From Porphyromonadaceae bacterium UBA3318 (GTDB taxonomy: Bacteria > Bacteroidota > Bacteroidia > Bacteroidales > Muribaculaceae): DNA of 64,000 nt. Location of the stretch: positions 17,400 through 81,399 of the forward strand of contig DESI01000007.1 in the NCBI GenBank assembly GCA_002361235.1, given 5' to 3'. The translations under genes and the position numbers were made by a program. Under the pieces are notes generated by a model. The model searched no databases, was not told the DNA's origin, and worked only from the letters and a program-made list of their open reading frames with translations. This document shows positions 17,517 to 25,641 of the stretch, in pieces (within the stretch, counting starts at the first letter, position 1; each line of letters opens with the position of its first letter).

Positions 17517-18559
17517 CTCGATGTGACCTTAATTCTTTTGGTTCCCGTTATCCTGCCGTTTTCTTCATAGCCGTCCACCACCTCGTAATCGAGGGGAGTG
17601 GAGCGCCGGATCAGACTCAATATCTGGTCGAGCGACGCATCTTCGAAGGTGGCGTACAGGATGGCGTTGTCAAGCCTGGAATCGACCTCGAAGCTCACGT
17701 TGAAGATCTGGCCCAGACGTTTGTAGACGTTTTTCAGCATTTCGTTGCTGAATACCAGATCGCCGTCGCGCCATGAAATCATTTTGTCGGTGTTGCCCAG
17801 ATACAGTGACATCTTCTTCTTGTTCGCATTGTAAACGATGGACTGTCCCGGCGAAAGCGAAGATTCGGCAGAACTGTCGTTGACCCTGACGCTCCCTTCG
17901 GTAAGTGTGACGGTGGTGAGGGTGTCGGTGGAATAGGAACAGATGTTGAATTCGGTTCCCAGTGCCTCGACATCGAGTCCTGAAGGAGTGTGGACGCGGA
18001 AGGGATGCTTCGGATCCTTGGCGACGCTGAAAAAGGCCTCGCCGCTTATGTCGACCAGTCTGGGGCTGTCGTGTTCCTGTCTGTATGTGAGGCGGCTCCC
18101 GCCGTTCAGCCATATCTCGGTGCTGTCCGGAAGAAATGTATGGACCATGCTTCCGGGCATGGCCTTGATTTCCTGACACAGAGCCGGCCCGGCGTTCATG
18201 CCGGCATCCCTGCCTGCATAATACAAAAAGATGGAGAGCACCAGCAACGGCAGGGCGAGTACGGCCGCCGTCTTCATGATGATGTTCATGGTTTTGCGGC
18301 GCAGCCGGTCGCCTGACCGGGAGGAGGCATAAATCCTGTCCAACGTCCTGGACAATGATTCAAGCGTATCGATGCTGTTGACGTCATCGGGCGATGGAGT
18401 CGCGTCCCACACGTTCTTCAGTTCAAAGAATCGACGGGCCGTTCCGGGGGAAGCGGCGATGGCCTCCCTCAGCTCGTCCATATCCCGGTTATCGGCATTT
18501 CCCGACAGACACCTTATGATAAGATCGTCTTCAATATCTTTCTCTTCAATATCTTTCAT
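17513..18559 (-). CDS. FecR-family anti-sigma factor
   Basis: 348 residues from the ATG at 18559 (MKDIEEKDIEDDLIIRCLSG). The open frame extends upstream to 18601, but that extension reads like leader. The cytoplasmic N-terminal part binds the sigma factor. One membrane segment lies at about residues 95-115 (TAAVLALPLLVLSIFLYY). The periplasmic part has the FecR signature WLNGGSRLTY and GEAFFSVAKDPKHPFRV and a C-terminal DUF4974-like domain (SFEVDSRLDNAILYATF). It lies 41 bases after the ECF sigma gene and overlaps the GH3 start. It should sense the state of the SusC STN domain encoded nearby. Confidence 0.92.
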   Translation of the reverse strand: MKDIEEKDIEDDLIIRCLSGNADNRDMDELREAIAASPGTARRFFELKNVWDATPSPDDVNSIDTLESLSRTLDRIYASSRSGDRLRRKTMNIIMKTAAVLALPLLVLSIFLYYAGRDAGMNAGPALCQEIKAMPGSMVHTFLPDSTEIWLNGGSRLTYRQEHDSPRLVDISGEAFFSVAKDPKHPFRVHTPSGLDVEALGTEFNICSYSTDTLTTVTLTEGSVRVNDSSAESSLSPGQSIVYNANKKKMSLYLGNTDKMISWRDGDLVFSNEMLKNVYKRLGQIFNVSFEVDSRLDNAILYATFEDASLDQILSLIRRSTPLDYEVVDGYEENGRITGTKRIKVTSR

Positions 18560-18600
18560 TGATGGAATGCAATTACATTGTCCCGTATACAGCAGGAACA

Positions 18601-19155
18601 TTAGGGAAATGATTTTTTAATAATCTCGCGAAGCTTTTTGATCACATTGGTGACCCTGACCTCGACAGTGCGTCGCGATACGTTCATCTTTTGGGCTATA
18701 TCGTCATATTTCATGCCATCCCATCGGCTCATCCTGAACGCCTCTACCGATTTGGCGTCCAGCGAGAGCAACGCGGTCTCGATCAGCTCCTCCAATTCGT
18801 CGTAAAGGAAATAACTGTCGATGGCTGAATCGTTTAAATCGTTGGCAATCATAAAGCTCGCCGCGTACGAATCTTCTATCTTCCTGTGCTTGATGGCATC
18901 CAGACAGTCGTGACGCACGCAGCGCAGCAGAAAGCTTTTCAATGACCTTATATCCAATGTTTCCCGATTCTCCCACAACTTCACGAAGAGATTCATGACA
19001 ATATCTTCACATTCCCTCCGGTCCGTTATGAACGAATTGCAGTACAGCAGCAGACTGCGGTAATATTTAGAAAAGATTGCGGTGAAGGCGTATGGTTCGC
19101 CTTCACGCAACCTTTTCAAAAGCAGCTCGTCGCCTGATGAATCCAATTCATTCAT
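18601..19155 (-). CDS. ECF-type RNA polymerase sigma factor
   Basis: 184 residues. Region 2 spans about 15-85 (FTAIFSKYYRSLLLYCNSFI and CEDIVMNLFVKLWENRE), and region 4 spans about 125-175 (MSRWDGMKYDDIAQKMNVSRRTVEV) with the helix-turn-helix. It is the ECF type paired with FecR in Bacteroidetes PULs. It is encoded directly upstream of FecR. The ATG at 19155 is used; a second in-frame codon is not far off. Target promoters are probably in the 315-bp region in front of susC, where no primary-sigma promoter is visible. Confidence 0.93.
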   Translation of the reverse strand: MNELDSSGDELLLKRLREGEPYAFTAIFSKYYRSLLLYCNSFITDRRECEDIVMNLFVKLWENRETLDIRSLKSFLLRCVRHDCLDAIKHRKIEDSYAASFMIANDLNDSAIDSYFLYDELEELIETALLSLDAKSVEAFRMSRWDGMKYDDIAQKMNVSRRTVEVRVTNVIKKLREIIKKSFP

Positions 19156-19218
19156 GGGGTAACAATCAGCAAAACAATATAATGACGATGATTAAACTTA
19201 TTTGCGTTTAACAAAGAA

Positions 19219-20085
19219 TCAGTCGAATGTCTCGACATTCCAGTCTTCGATTTCACGGAGAGTGATTTCGAATCCCGGTTCGGTTACATTTAAATCGAAT
19301 TTATAAAGTTTACCGCTTTCAAAGCTCATGTTGCCGAGTTTTCTGCGCAAGGACGCGCCGGCCACATCACATCTGACTGTGACTGCGGATGACGCGGGCA
19401 GGAGCAGGCACTCGGCCCGGGTCATGCCTGCATCGGTCTTCATCGCAATATGTGATTCGACAGCGGATGAAGTCAGTTTACCTTCCGCCAATGAAAATTC
19501 GCCTTTCGACGGCACCTCCTCGATGCATGGGTTAAGAGCCTTCAGCACATCGTCAGATATGCCCGCATCGGCGGTTATGAAGAACTGTACCATGCACATC
19601 ACATGCTTCATCTGCACCTTGACCGGAGACAACGAGGGATATTTGTTGCGCGCGTTGTCGGAATAAAGATAATCCGAGGCGGCGGCTTTTTCCGGCGTGG
19701 ATACGTCGAGGCTCAGAGTCCGGGAGGATGCCGCTTCGGAACTGTAGGGAGAGAAGCAGATGAAATCCACCTTGGTGGCGAGTTCAGGATATAGCGGCAT
19801 CGTTTCCGAGTCCACGGGCTGCACATCCCCCTTCTCATCGGTGCGGAGCCGGACGCAGGCAGACGAGGAGAACGCGTTTTCCTCGCCGCTGGCGAACATG
19901 AACATACCTAATTCCTCGCCACCGTTCCAGTTTTCGGGCAGGTCGCGGTCATAAGGCTGTATCGTAGCCTTCAGCTGCACCGGCAGGGGAGTATGGCGCT
20001 CCTCTCCGCCCTCGTAGATGTCCTCGCAGGACACCATGACGGAGCTGAGCGCCATAACTATCAGTATATGAATTAACTTTCGCAT
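19219..20085 (-). CDS. Fimbrillin-like lipoprotein
   Basis: 288 residues with a lipoprotein signal ending at C20 (SSVMVSCED). The body reads like a fimbrillin/Mfa-like beta-sandwich: NGGEELGMFMFASGEENAF, KVDFICFSPYS and QMKHVMCMVQFFITAD are typical (F/W-rich strands, then H-x-x-S/C patches). No catalytic motif. It follows the larger fimbrillin-like gene by 18 bases and precedes the sigma gene by 63 bases, all on the same strand, so the three probably share a transcript. Near a SusCD pair such proteins may act as surface glycan-binding or adhesive proteins rather than as pilus subunits; this is inference. Confidence 0.78.
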   Translation of the reverse strand: MRKLIHILIVMALSSVMVSCEDIYEGGEERHTPLPVQLKATIQPYDRDLPENWNGGEELGMFMFASGEENAFSSSACVRLRTDEKGDVQPVDSETMPLYPELATKVDFICFSPYSSEAASSRTLSLDVSTPEKAAASDYLYSDNARNKYPSLSPVKVQMKHVMCMVQFFITADAGISDDVLKALNPCIEEVPSKGEFSLAEGKLTSSAVESHIAMKTDAGMTRAECLLLPASSAVTVRCDVAGASLRRKLGNMSFESGKLYKFDLNVTEPGFEITLREIEDWNVETFD

Positions 20086-20103
20086 AAAGAACTTGTGTCG
20101 TTG

Positions 20104-21948
20104 TTACTGAATCTTGACGCAACGGACATTCAGACCATTCGCAGTGCTGTAGTTATTGATCTGACCCCAGTCGGTGCCGCACTGGAAGGCATTGTTCTTC
20201 AGGCCGTCCATCGTGCCCGAGAACAGCATCACATTGTCCACGTTGCCGAACGTTCCGTTGAACTTGATGCGTCCTCCCTTGGGGTAGACTGTGAATGGAT
20301 CGATCAGAACCGTATTGCCGTCGAGATACATGTTCCAGGGTGAGAGTCCGTTTTTGTAAGCGGGTACCATCCATCCTGCGGGCGACGGGTCGAACACACC
20401 CTTCTCGCCTGTAGCCTCCTCGGTCCAGAAGTTGGGACCGTACAGCAAGGTCGCGTTGGGGTCGTTGGTGATCCAGCTGTAAGGTTCGCCGGGAGCCGTA
20501 ACGAACGTTCCGGGAGCCGTCAGTATGCGTCTTACGGACTGACCCTGATCAGCACCCCAGATATCGCCGGTGCGGTCATAGTTTACGGGATTGTTGTCGA
20601 TGTCGTAGAGGGGCACGTCGGATATTTTCGCGCCGTCGGTGGGGAACTTGTCGGTGAATCCTGCGAAGGGTTCGTTGTTGCCTCCCTGATAATACATGCC
20701 TACGGAGCGCGGGCTGGAAAGATCCGCCGTCAAGGCGCCGAGGTTGCGGTCCATGAACACATAGTCGGTCACGCCGTCGCCGTTGTTGTCCACATTCGCC
20801 GTGTTCGCATCGGGATCGAAGTCAGTGATCCAGATATGCCATGACCATACCTTGTCGCCGCCCATGGTGACGGATACAAGAGCGTTGCCGCCGTTGCCGG
20901 GATTGGTCTTGACAGTCACGGTACTCTGCTCGGGATTTTCCGCATTCAGGTTCAGTGTCAGGCCACCGTCGGCCGGTATCAGGCTCTGGGCGTCCTGCCA
21001 TACGAGTGCTACGCCTAATTCTCCGTCATTGCGGAGATTGCCCTGGTTGATGAACTTGATGGTACGCCATACCTCGTATGCCTTCAGGACAGGAAAAGTG
21101 ACTGACTCGCCCGGCTTGACGATGTAGCAGTTGGGGAGGTCGGCCAGCGCGATCAGCGTGGAGACGATATTGTACTTATAGGCGGTTCCGGTTTTGAATG
21201 CGCTGTTGGCCAAAGTGCTGGGAGCCTGCGACTTTTCGCCGGAGCTGATGGTGATTTTGCCATCGGCGCCATCCTGTGCGGGGATGTATGCGCGGAAGTG
21301 CTTGGGCGCCACCTTCTCCATATTGATGTCTGCAGCCTCGGTGGATGTTACGGTCATGACCTCGTCGGTGCCGAACTTTCCGAGATTGAAGGACGCGGCA
21401 GGCTTGACACCGCTCAGAACGGCTGCGGATGCAGCGCCGTCAGTGACCTGAGCGTCTACCAGCGACAGCTGGTGGCTGAATGTAAGGGTCACAGTCTCGG
21501 TGGAATTGTCCACTCCTCCGGTGCGTGCCATCAGCAGGTCGCACATCGACTGCGTGGCGTCGTATGCGATAGCGGAGGGATCCACATTCTCCACATAGGG
21601 GTAATAGGCGTAGAAGTCGAGAGTCTCGCCGTCGGCGGGGAACACCACCTCACGGTCTATCTGCCATACGCCTCCGGTGTAGGTGAGCTTGCGGTTGTCG
21701 GCATAATTGCCCGATGCTGCAAGAGTGCCGTCGGGATTAGAGGTGCGTGACACTACGAACAGTCCGACCTGGTCGCCCTCGGTGAATGTCGTCTTGAAAT
21801 TGTCGTCGGTAGTGGTGCGGGTGCCGGCCGTGGTCAGCTCGAACTTGAATCCCGCCTGGTCGCCGGTGCCGTCGGAAAAGAAATCGGTTTCCTGTGAGCA
21901 GCCTGTGAGGACCAACAAAGAGGATAAGTAATAAAGTACCTTTTTCAT
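20104..21948 (-). CDS. Fimbrillin-family lipoprotein with a paralogous-domain C-terminus
   Basis: 614 residues with a lipobox at C17 (LLVLTGCSQ). The N-terminal ~270 residues look like a fimbrillin domain (GLFVVSRTSNPDG, TLDFYAYYPYV, LTFSHQLSLVDAQV). The C-terminal ~210 residues (DYVFMDRNLGALTADL, then YYQGGNNEPFAG, DPSPAGWMVPAY and NVRCVKIQ) resemble the repeated major-paralogous (FISUMP-like) domains of secreted Bacteroidetes proteins. It is the first gene of the leftward operon and diverges from susC over a 315-bp region. The position fits a surface glycan-binding role in place of SusE/SusF, which are missing here. Confidence 0.78.
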   Translation of the reverse strand: MKKVLYYLSSLLVLTGCSQETDFFSDGTGDQAGFKFELTTAGTRTTTDDNFKTTFTEGDQVGLFVVSRTSNPDGTLAASGNYADNRKLTYTGGVWQIDREVVFPADGETLDFYAYYPYVENVDPSAIAYDATQSMCDLLMARTGGVDNSTETVTLTFSHQLSLVDAQVTDGAASAAVLSGVKPAASFNLGKFGTDEVMTVTSTEAADINMEKVAPKHFRAYIPAQDGADGKITISSGEKSQAPSTLANSAFKTGTAYKYNIVSTLIALADLPNCYIVKPGESVTFPVLKAYEVWRTIKFINQGNLRNDGELGVALVWQDAQSLIPADGGLTLNLNAENPEQSTVTVKTNPGNGGNALVSVTMGGDKVWSWHIWITDFDPDANTANVDNNGDGVTDYVFMDRNLGALTADLSSPRSVGMYYQGGNNEPFAGFTDKFPTDGAKISDVPLYDIDNNPVNYDRTGDIWGADQGQSVRRILTAPGTFVTAPGEPYSWITNDPNATLLYGPNFWTEEATGEKGVFDPSPAGWMVPAYKNGLSPWNMYLDGNTVLIDPFTVYPKGGRIKFNGTFGNVDNVMLFSGTMDGLKNNAFQCGTDWGQINNYSTANGLNVRCVKIQ

Positions 21949-22263
21949 CAGTCGATTTTAAGGATGTTGGTTAATTATTGAGTTTTTATGAATAGACTTT
22001 TTACAATAAGGCGACCGGATCGAGGAAAGGCACATAAATATAAGAAAAATTTTTTACAAACATCCATAAATCTTTACAAAAATTAAAAAATCGCACTTCC
22101 GGTATGTGTGCGGCGGGAATTAAGTCGCCTTATTAGCAGAATTAAGAATGTGTATGCGTAAATATGCGTGTATGACAACGGTTCGCTTAAATACAGAACC
22201 AATTAAACGGTTCCCTTAAATCAGAACTAATCAATACTGTTTCCTTAAATACAGAACTAATCA
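21949..22263. promoter_or_regulatory. Divergent PUL control region
   Basis: 315 bases between the fimbrillin-like gene and susC. No TAnnTTTG box is found on either strand, unlike most genes in this window, which fits control by the locus's own ECF sigma factor. It contains an 11-bp inverted repeat (22005-22015 and 22124-22134) and the three 29-bp repeats at 22179-22266, listed separately. Confidence 0.55.
22005..22134. repeat. 11-bp inverted repeat spanning 130 bp in the PUL control region
   Basis: AATAAGGCGAC at 22005-22015 recurs as its exact reverse complement GTCGCCTTATT at 22124-22134. The flanks do not extend the match. It could be a protein-binding pair or the ends of an invertible segment; nothing in the sequence decides this. 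Confidence 0.5.
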
Positions 22264-22266
22264 ATG
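22179..22266 (+). repeat. Three 29-bp direct repeats ending in the susC start codon
   Basis: Units start at 22179, 22208 and 22237 and share the pattern CGGTTC-CTTAAAT-CAGAACTAATCAAT with a few changes. The third unit runs into the susC start, so the ATG at 22264 lies at the repeat boundary. Confidence 0.75.
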
Positions 22267-25200
22267 CGAAAAATTCAGAATCCCAAACGGGACGGCACCA
22301 TCACGAAACGGATGTTGCAGATTATCGGGGCGCTCCTGTCGGTGACGCTACTGTTATGTGTTCCATTATCCGCAACGGCGCAGAAGAACGTCAGGATAAC
22401 GCTGAACGCGGCCGACATCTCGATACCCAAGGCCCTGGAGTTGATCGAAAAGCAGAGCGGCTATCATTTCGTGTACAACAAAAACATAGTCAGTGCCAGC
22501 GACAAGGTAAGCGTCAAGGTGACCAACGCCACGATCACAAGCACTCTCGACAGGCTGTTCGCCAATCGTGGCATCAGCTATGAGATCGACGACAAATACA
22601 TCATATTGAAGTCAGGTCCCAAGTCCGCGCCGAACAAGACCGACAAGACGGTGGTTCAGAAAGTGACCGGATTCGTGAGGGACAGCAGCGGAGAGCCGCT
22701 GATAGGAGCCACCGTGGCGGTGAAGGGTAAGAAGGCACGCGCCGTGGTCGGCGTGGACGGCGACTACAGCATCGAGGCGTCGAAAGGCGACGTGCTTGCC
22801 TTTACTTATATAGGATTCAGCCCCAAAGAGGTGAAAGTCGGGGCCGGCGACAAGGTCGACGTAGTGCTTGACGAATCGGAAACACTTCTGAACGAGGTGG
22901 TTGTGGTGGGCTACGGCACGATGAAGAAGAAGGACCTGACGGGCTCCGTAAGTTCGATAAACGGCGACGCTGTGACGGACAGGAAGGTGTCGATGCTGTC
23001 CAGCGCATTGCAGGGAGCCCTCGCGGGCGTGTCGGTGACACGGTCGGGAAGCGATCCGAGTGCAGGAGCCGACATCAAGATCCGAGGCATCACCACCATC
23101 GGCGACAGCAACCCGCTGATTATAGTGGACGGAGTCCCCGCCGACAACATCAACGACATCAACCCCCAGGACGTGAAGGAACTGACGGTGCTGAAAGACG
23201 CGGCATCGGCAGCCATTTACGGCTCAAGGGCTGCTTCGGGCGTGATACTGATCACCACCAAACGCGCCTCGGAAGGGAAGGTGTCGATGCAGTATCAGTA
23301 CGAATACGGCTACGAGACTCCTACGACCCGTCCCGACTATGTGGATGTGACCAGGTTTATGGCCATGACCAACGAGCTCAGATGGAACGACGCCGGCAAC
23401 GGCCCGGACCATTTTCCCACATACATTCCGGCGATGATCAACAATTACGCCGAACTGAACGCCATGAATCCCGACGGGTATCCCGACACGGACTGGCGCG
23501 GAATGCTGCTGAAGGGACACTCCAACCGCCAGTCGCACAATTTCCGCATTTCCGGAGGCACCAAGGTGGTGCGCACCACGGCCTCGATAGGCTACGACAT
23601 GTCGGACGGACTGTATAAGGATAAGGATTACAACCGATTCACAGTCCGCATGAACAACGACATCACAATCAACAAATACATCCAGGCCGCGATAGACCTG
23701 AATGTGAAGCGGAGCGCCTCGCGCAGTCCGAACTACGATCCGATGAACGCCTGCTATCAGTTCCCGGCTGTATATGCGGCCGTATGGCAGGACGGCCGCG
23801 TGGCCGACGGAAAGTCGGGCGACAACCCCTATGCAGCGCTGAATTACGGCGGAACCGCCAAAAGACATTACAATCAGGTGGGAGGAAAAGCGGCAGTGTA
23901 CATCACCCCCGTCGAGGGACTGAAGCTGTCGGCCATCGTCTCTCCGATATGGAACAACGAGGAGAGCAAGGCGTTCGTGAAACGCATAGAATACGCAGGT
24001 CCCGATACGCCTGACAACGTGATAGGCGCCATCAACGGCTTCGCCTCCACAAAGCTGACGGAGTCGCGCGCAAAAAGCTACAGCATCACAAAGCAGTTCC
24101 TGGCCAACTACGACAATACGTTCGGCAGGCATTCGGTCAGCGCATTGTTGGGATACGAGGACAACTACTACAAGACCGACAATATCTGGGCGGCACGCGA
24201 TAAATTCGCGTTGACCGAGTTCCCGTATCTGGACCGTGGCAACGAGGACTATCAGACCAACGGAGGTAATGCAGCCCATACGTCATACCGGTCGTTCTTC
24301 GGACGCGCCATGTATAATTTCGACGGACGCTATCTGATTCAGGCCAACATGCGTTGCGACATGTCGTCGCGCTTCGACAAGAAACACCGCGCGGGATATT
24401 TCCCCTCGGTTTCGGCCGGCTATGTGGTGTCGAACGAACCCTGGTTCCGTAACTTCAACCTGCAGCCCTGGCTCAGCTATCTGAAAATCAGGGCTTCGTA
24501 CGGTCTTTTAGGTAACGACCGCGTAGGCAACTACCCATATCTTCCGTTGCTGAGCTATGTAAACGGCTATTTCTGGGAAGGCGACAAGGGCGTGTCGCAC
24601 ATCACGGCCGCCCAGTGGCAATATGCCATCCGTGACATCTCGTGGGAAACCACCAAGACCTTCGGCGTGGGCATAGACCTCGCGTTCTTCAACAACCGGC
24701 TGAACATAACCGGCGACTATTATTACAAGATAACGAAGGACATGATCCTGGACATCGACATCCCGGACTATGTGGGTTATGACAATCCGCAGCAGAACAC
24801 GGGCAAGATGCGCACCACCGGTTTCGAGATCGAGCTGAAGTGGAGCGACCGCGTGGCTGATTTCACCTACTCGGTATCGGCCAACCTGAGCGACTTCAAG
24901 TCGAAGATGGGTTACTTGGGCGGCAATCAGTTCCTGGGCGACCAGATAAAGATGATGGGCAGCTACTTCAACGAATGGTACGGCTACCGCAGCGACGGAC
25001 TGTTCCAGACGCAGGAGGAGATAGACAATTATCCGGTAATGAGCAGCAGCGTGCGTCCCGGTGACATAAAGTATCTGAAGGCTGATCCGGAAGACAAGTC
25101 ACCGATCTCGCCCGACAAGGACCGCGTGCTGTTGGGCAACTCGCAGCCGAGGTACCAGTACGGACTGTCGCTGAACGGCTCATGGCGCGGTTTCGACCTG

Positions 25201-25635
25201 AGCATAACGTTCCAGGGCGTGGGACGTCAGCTGAAACGCAAGACCGCGACTATGGTACAGCCGCTGCGCGACAATTTCGGCAACATCCCCAAGCTGATAG
25301 ACGGCCGCTACTGGAGCAACTACAACACGCCGGAGCAGAACCTGAAGGCGGAATATCCGCGTCTCACGGCCACGCAGGCGTCGTACAACTACGCGATGTC
25401 CGATTTCTGGCTGTTCAACAGCCATTACTGCCGACTGAAGAACATATCGCTCGGATATACGCTGCCGCAGAAAATAACCAAGACATTCTTCGTGCAGGCA
25501 CTGCGCTTCTACGTGGCCGGCAACGACCTGTTCTGCATCTCCAATTATCCGCGAGGCTGGGATTACGAAGGCTACGGCTCCACGGGCTATCCCATCACAA
25601 AATCGTTTATCTGCGGCGTTAACATTACATTCTAA
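22264..25635 (+). CDS. SusC-type TonB-dependent outer-membrane transporter with STN domain
   Basis: 1123 residues. A signal peptide ends near residue 39 (LCVPLSATAQ). An STN signalling domain follows at about 45-115 (ISIPKALELIEKQSGYHFVY), then a carboxypeptidase-regulatory-like domain (about 134-205), the plug (TonB-box-like VVVVGYGTMKKKDLTG near 215, IRGITTIGDSNPLIIVDG) and a 22-strand barrel to the C-terminal aromatic residue. It imports oligosaccharides with its SusD partner, powered by TonB. The STN domain is the element that talks to FecR, which is encoded in the facing operon. susD starts 6 bases after the stop. The ATG lies in a tandem repeat; an internal M17 is also possible as a start. 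Confidence 0.96.
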   Translation: MRKIQNPKRDGTITKRMLQIIGALLSVTLLLCVPLSATAQKNVRITLNAADISIPKALELIEKQSGYHFVYNKNIVSASDKVSVKVTNATITSTLDRLFANRGISYEIDDKYIILKSGPKSAPNKTDKTVVQKVTGFVRDSSGEPLIGATVAVKGKKARAVVGVDGDYSIEASKGDVLAFTYIGFSPKEVKVGAGDKVDVVLDESETLLNEVVVVGYGTMKKKDLTGSVSSINGDAVTDRKVSMLSSALQGALAGVSVTRSGSDPSAGADIKIRGITTIGDSNPLIIVDGVPADNINDINPQDVKELTVLKDAASAAIYGSRAASGVILITTKRASEGKVSMQYQYEYGYETPTTRPDYVDVTRFMAMTNELRWNDAGNGPDHFPTYIPAMINNYAELNAMNPDGYPDTDWRGMLLKGHSNRQSHNFRISGGTKVVRTTASIGYDMSDGLYKDKDYNRFTVRMNNDITINKYIQAAIDLNVKRSASRSPNYDPMNACYQFPAVYAAVWQDGRVADGKSGDNPYAALNYGGTAKRHYNQVGGKAAVYITPVEGLKLSAIVSPIWNNEESKAFVKRIEYAGPDTPDNVIGAINGFASTKLTESRAKSYSITKQFLANYDNTFGRHSVSALLGYEDNYYKTDNIWAARDKFALTEFPYLDRGNEDYQTNGGNAAHTSYRSFFGRAMYNFDGRYLIQANMRCDMSSRFDKKHRAGYFPSVSAGYVVSNEPWFRNFNLQPWLSYLKIRASYGLLGNDRVGNYPYLPLLSYVNGYFWEGDKGVSHITAAQWQYAIRDISWETTKTFGVGIDLAFFNNRLNITGDYYYKITKDMILDIDIPDYVGYDNPQQNTGKMRTTGFEIELKWSDRVADFTYSVSANLSDFKSKMGYLGGNQFLGDQIKMMGSYFNEWYGYRSDGLFQTQEEIDNYPVMSSSVRPGDIKYLKADPEDKSPISPDKDRVLLGNSQPRYQYGLSLNGSWRGFDLSITFQGVGRQLKRKTATMVQPLRDNFGNIPKLIDGRYWSNYNTPEQNLKAEYPRLTATQASYNYAMSDFWLFNSHYCRLKNISLGYTLPQKITKTFFVQALRFYVAGNDLFCISNYPRGWDYEGYGSTGYPITKSFICGVNITF

Positions 25636-25641
25636 ACAATC

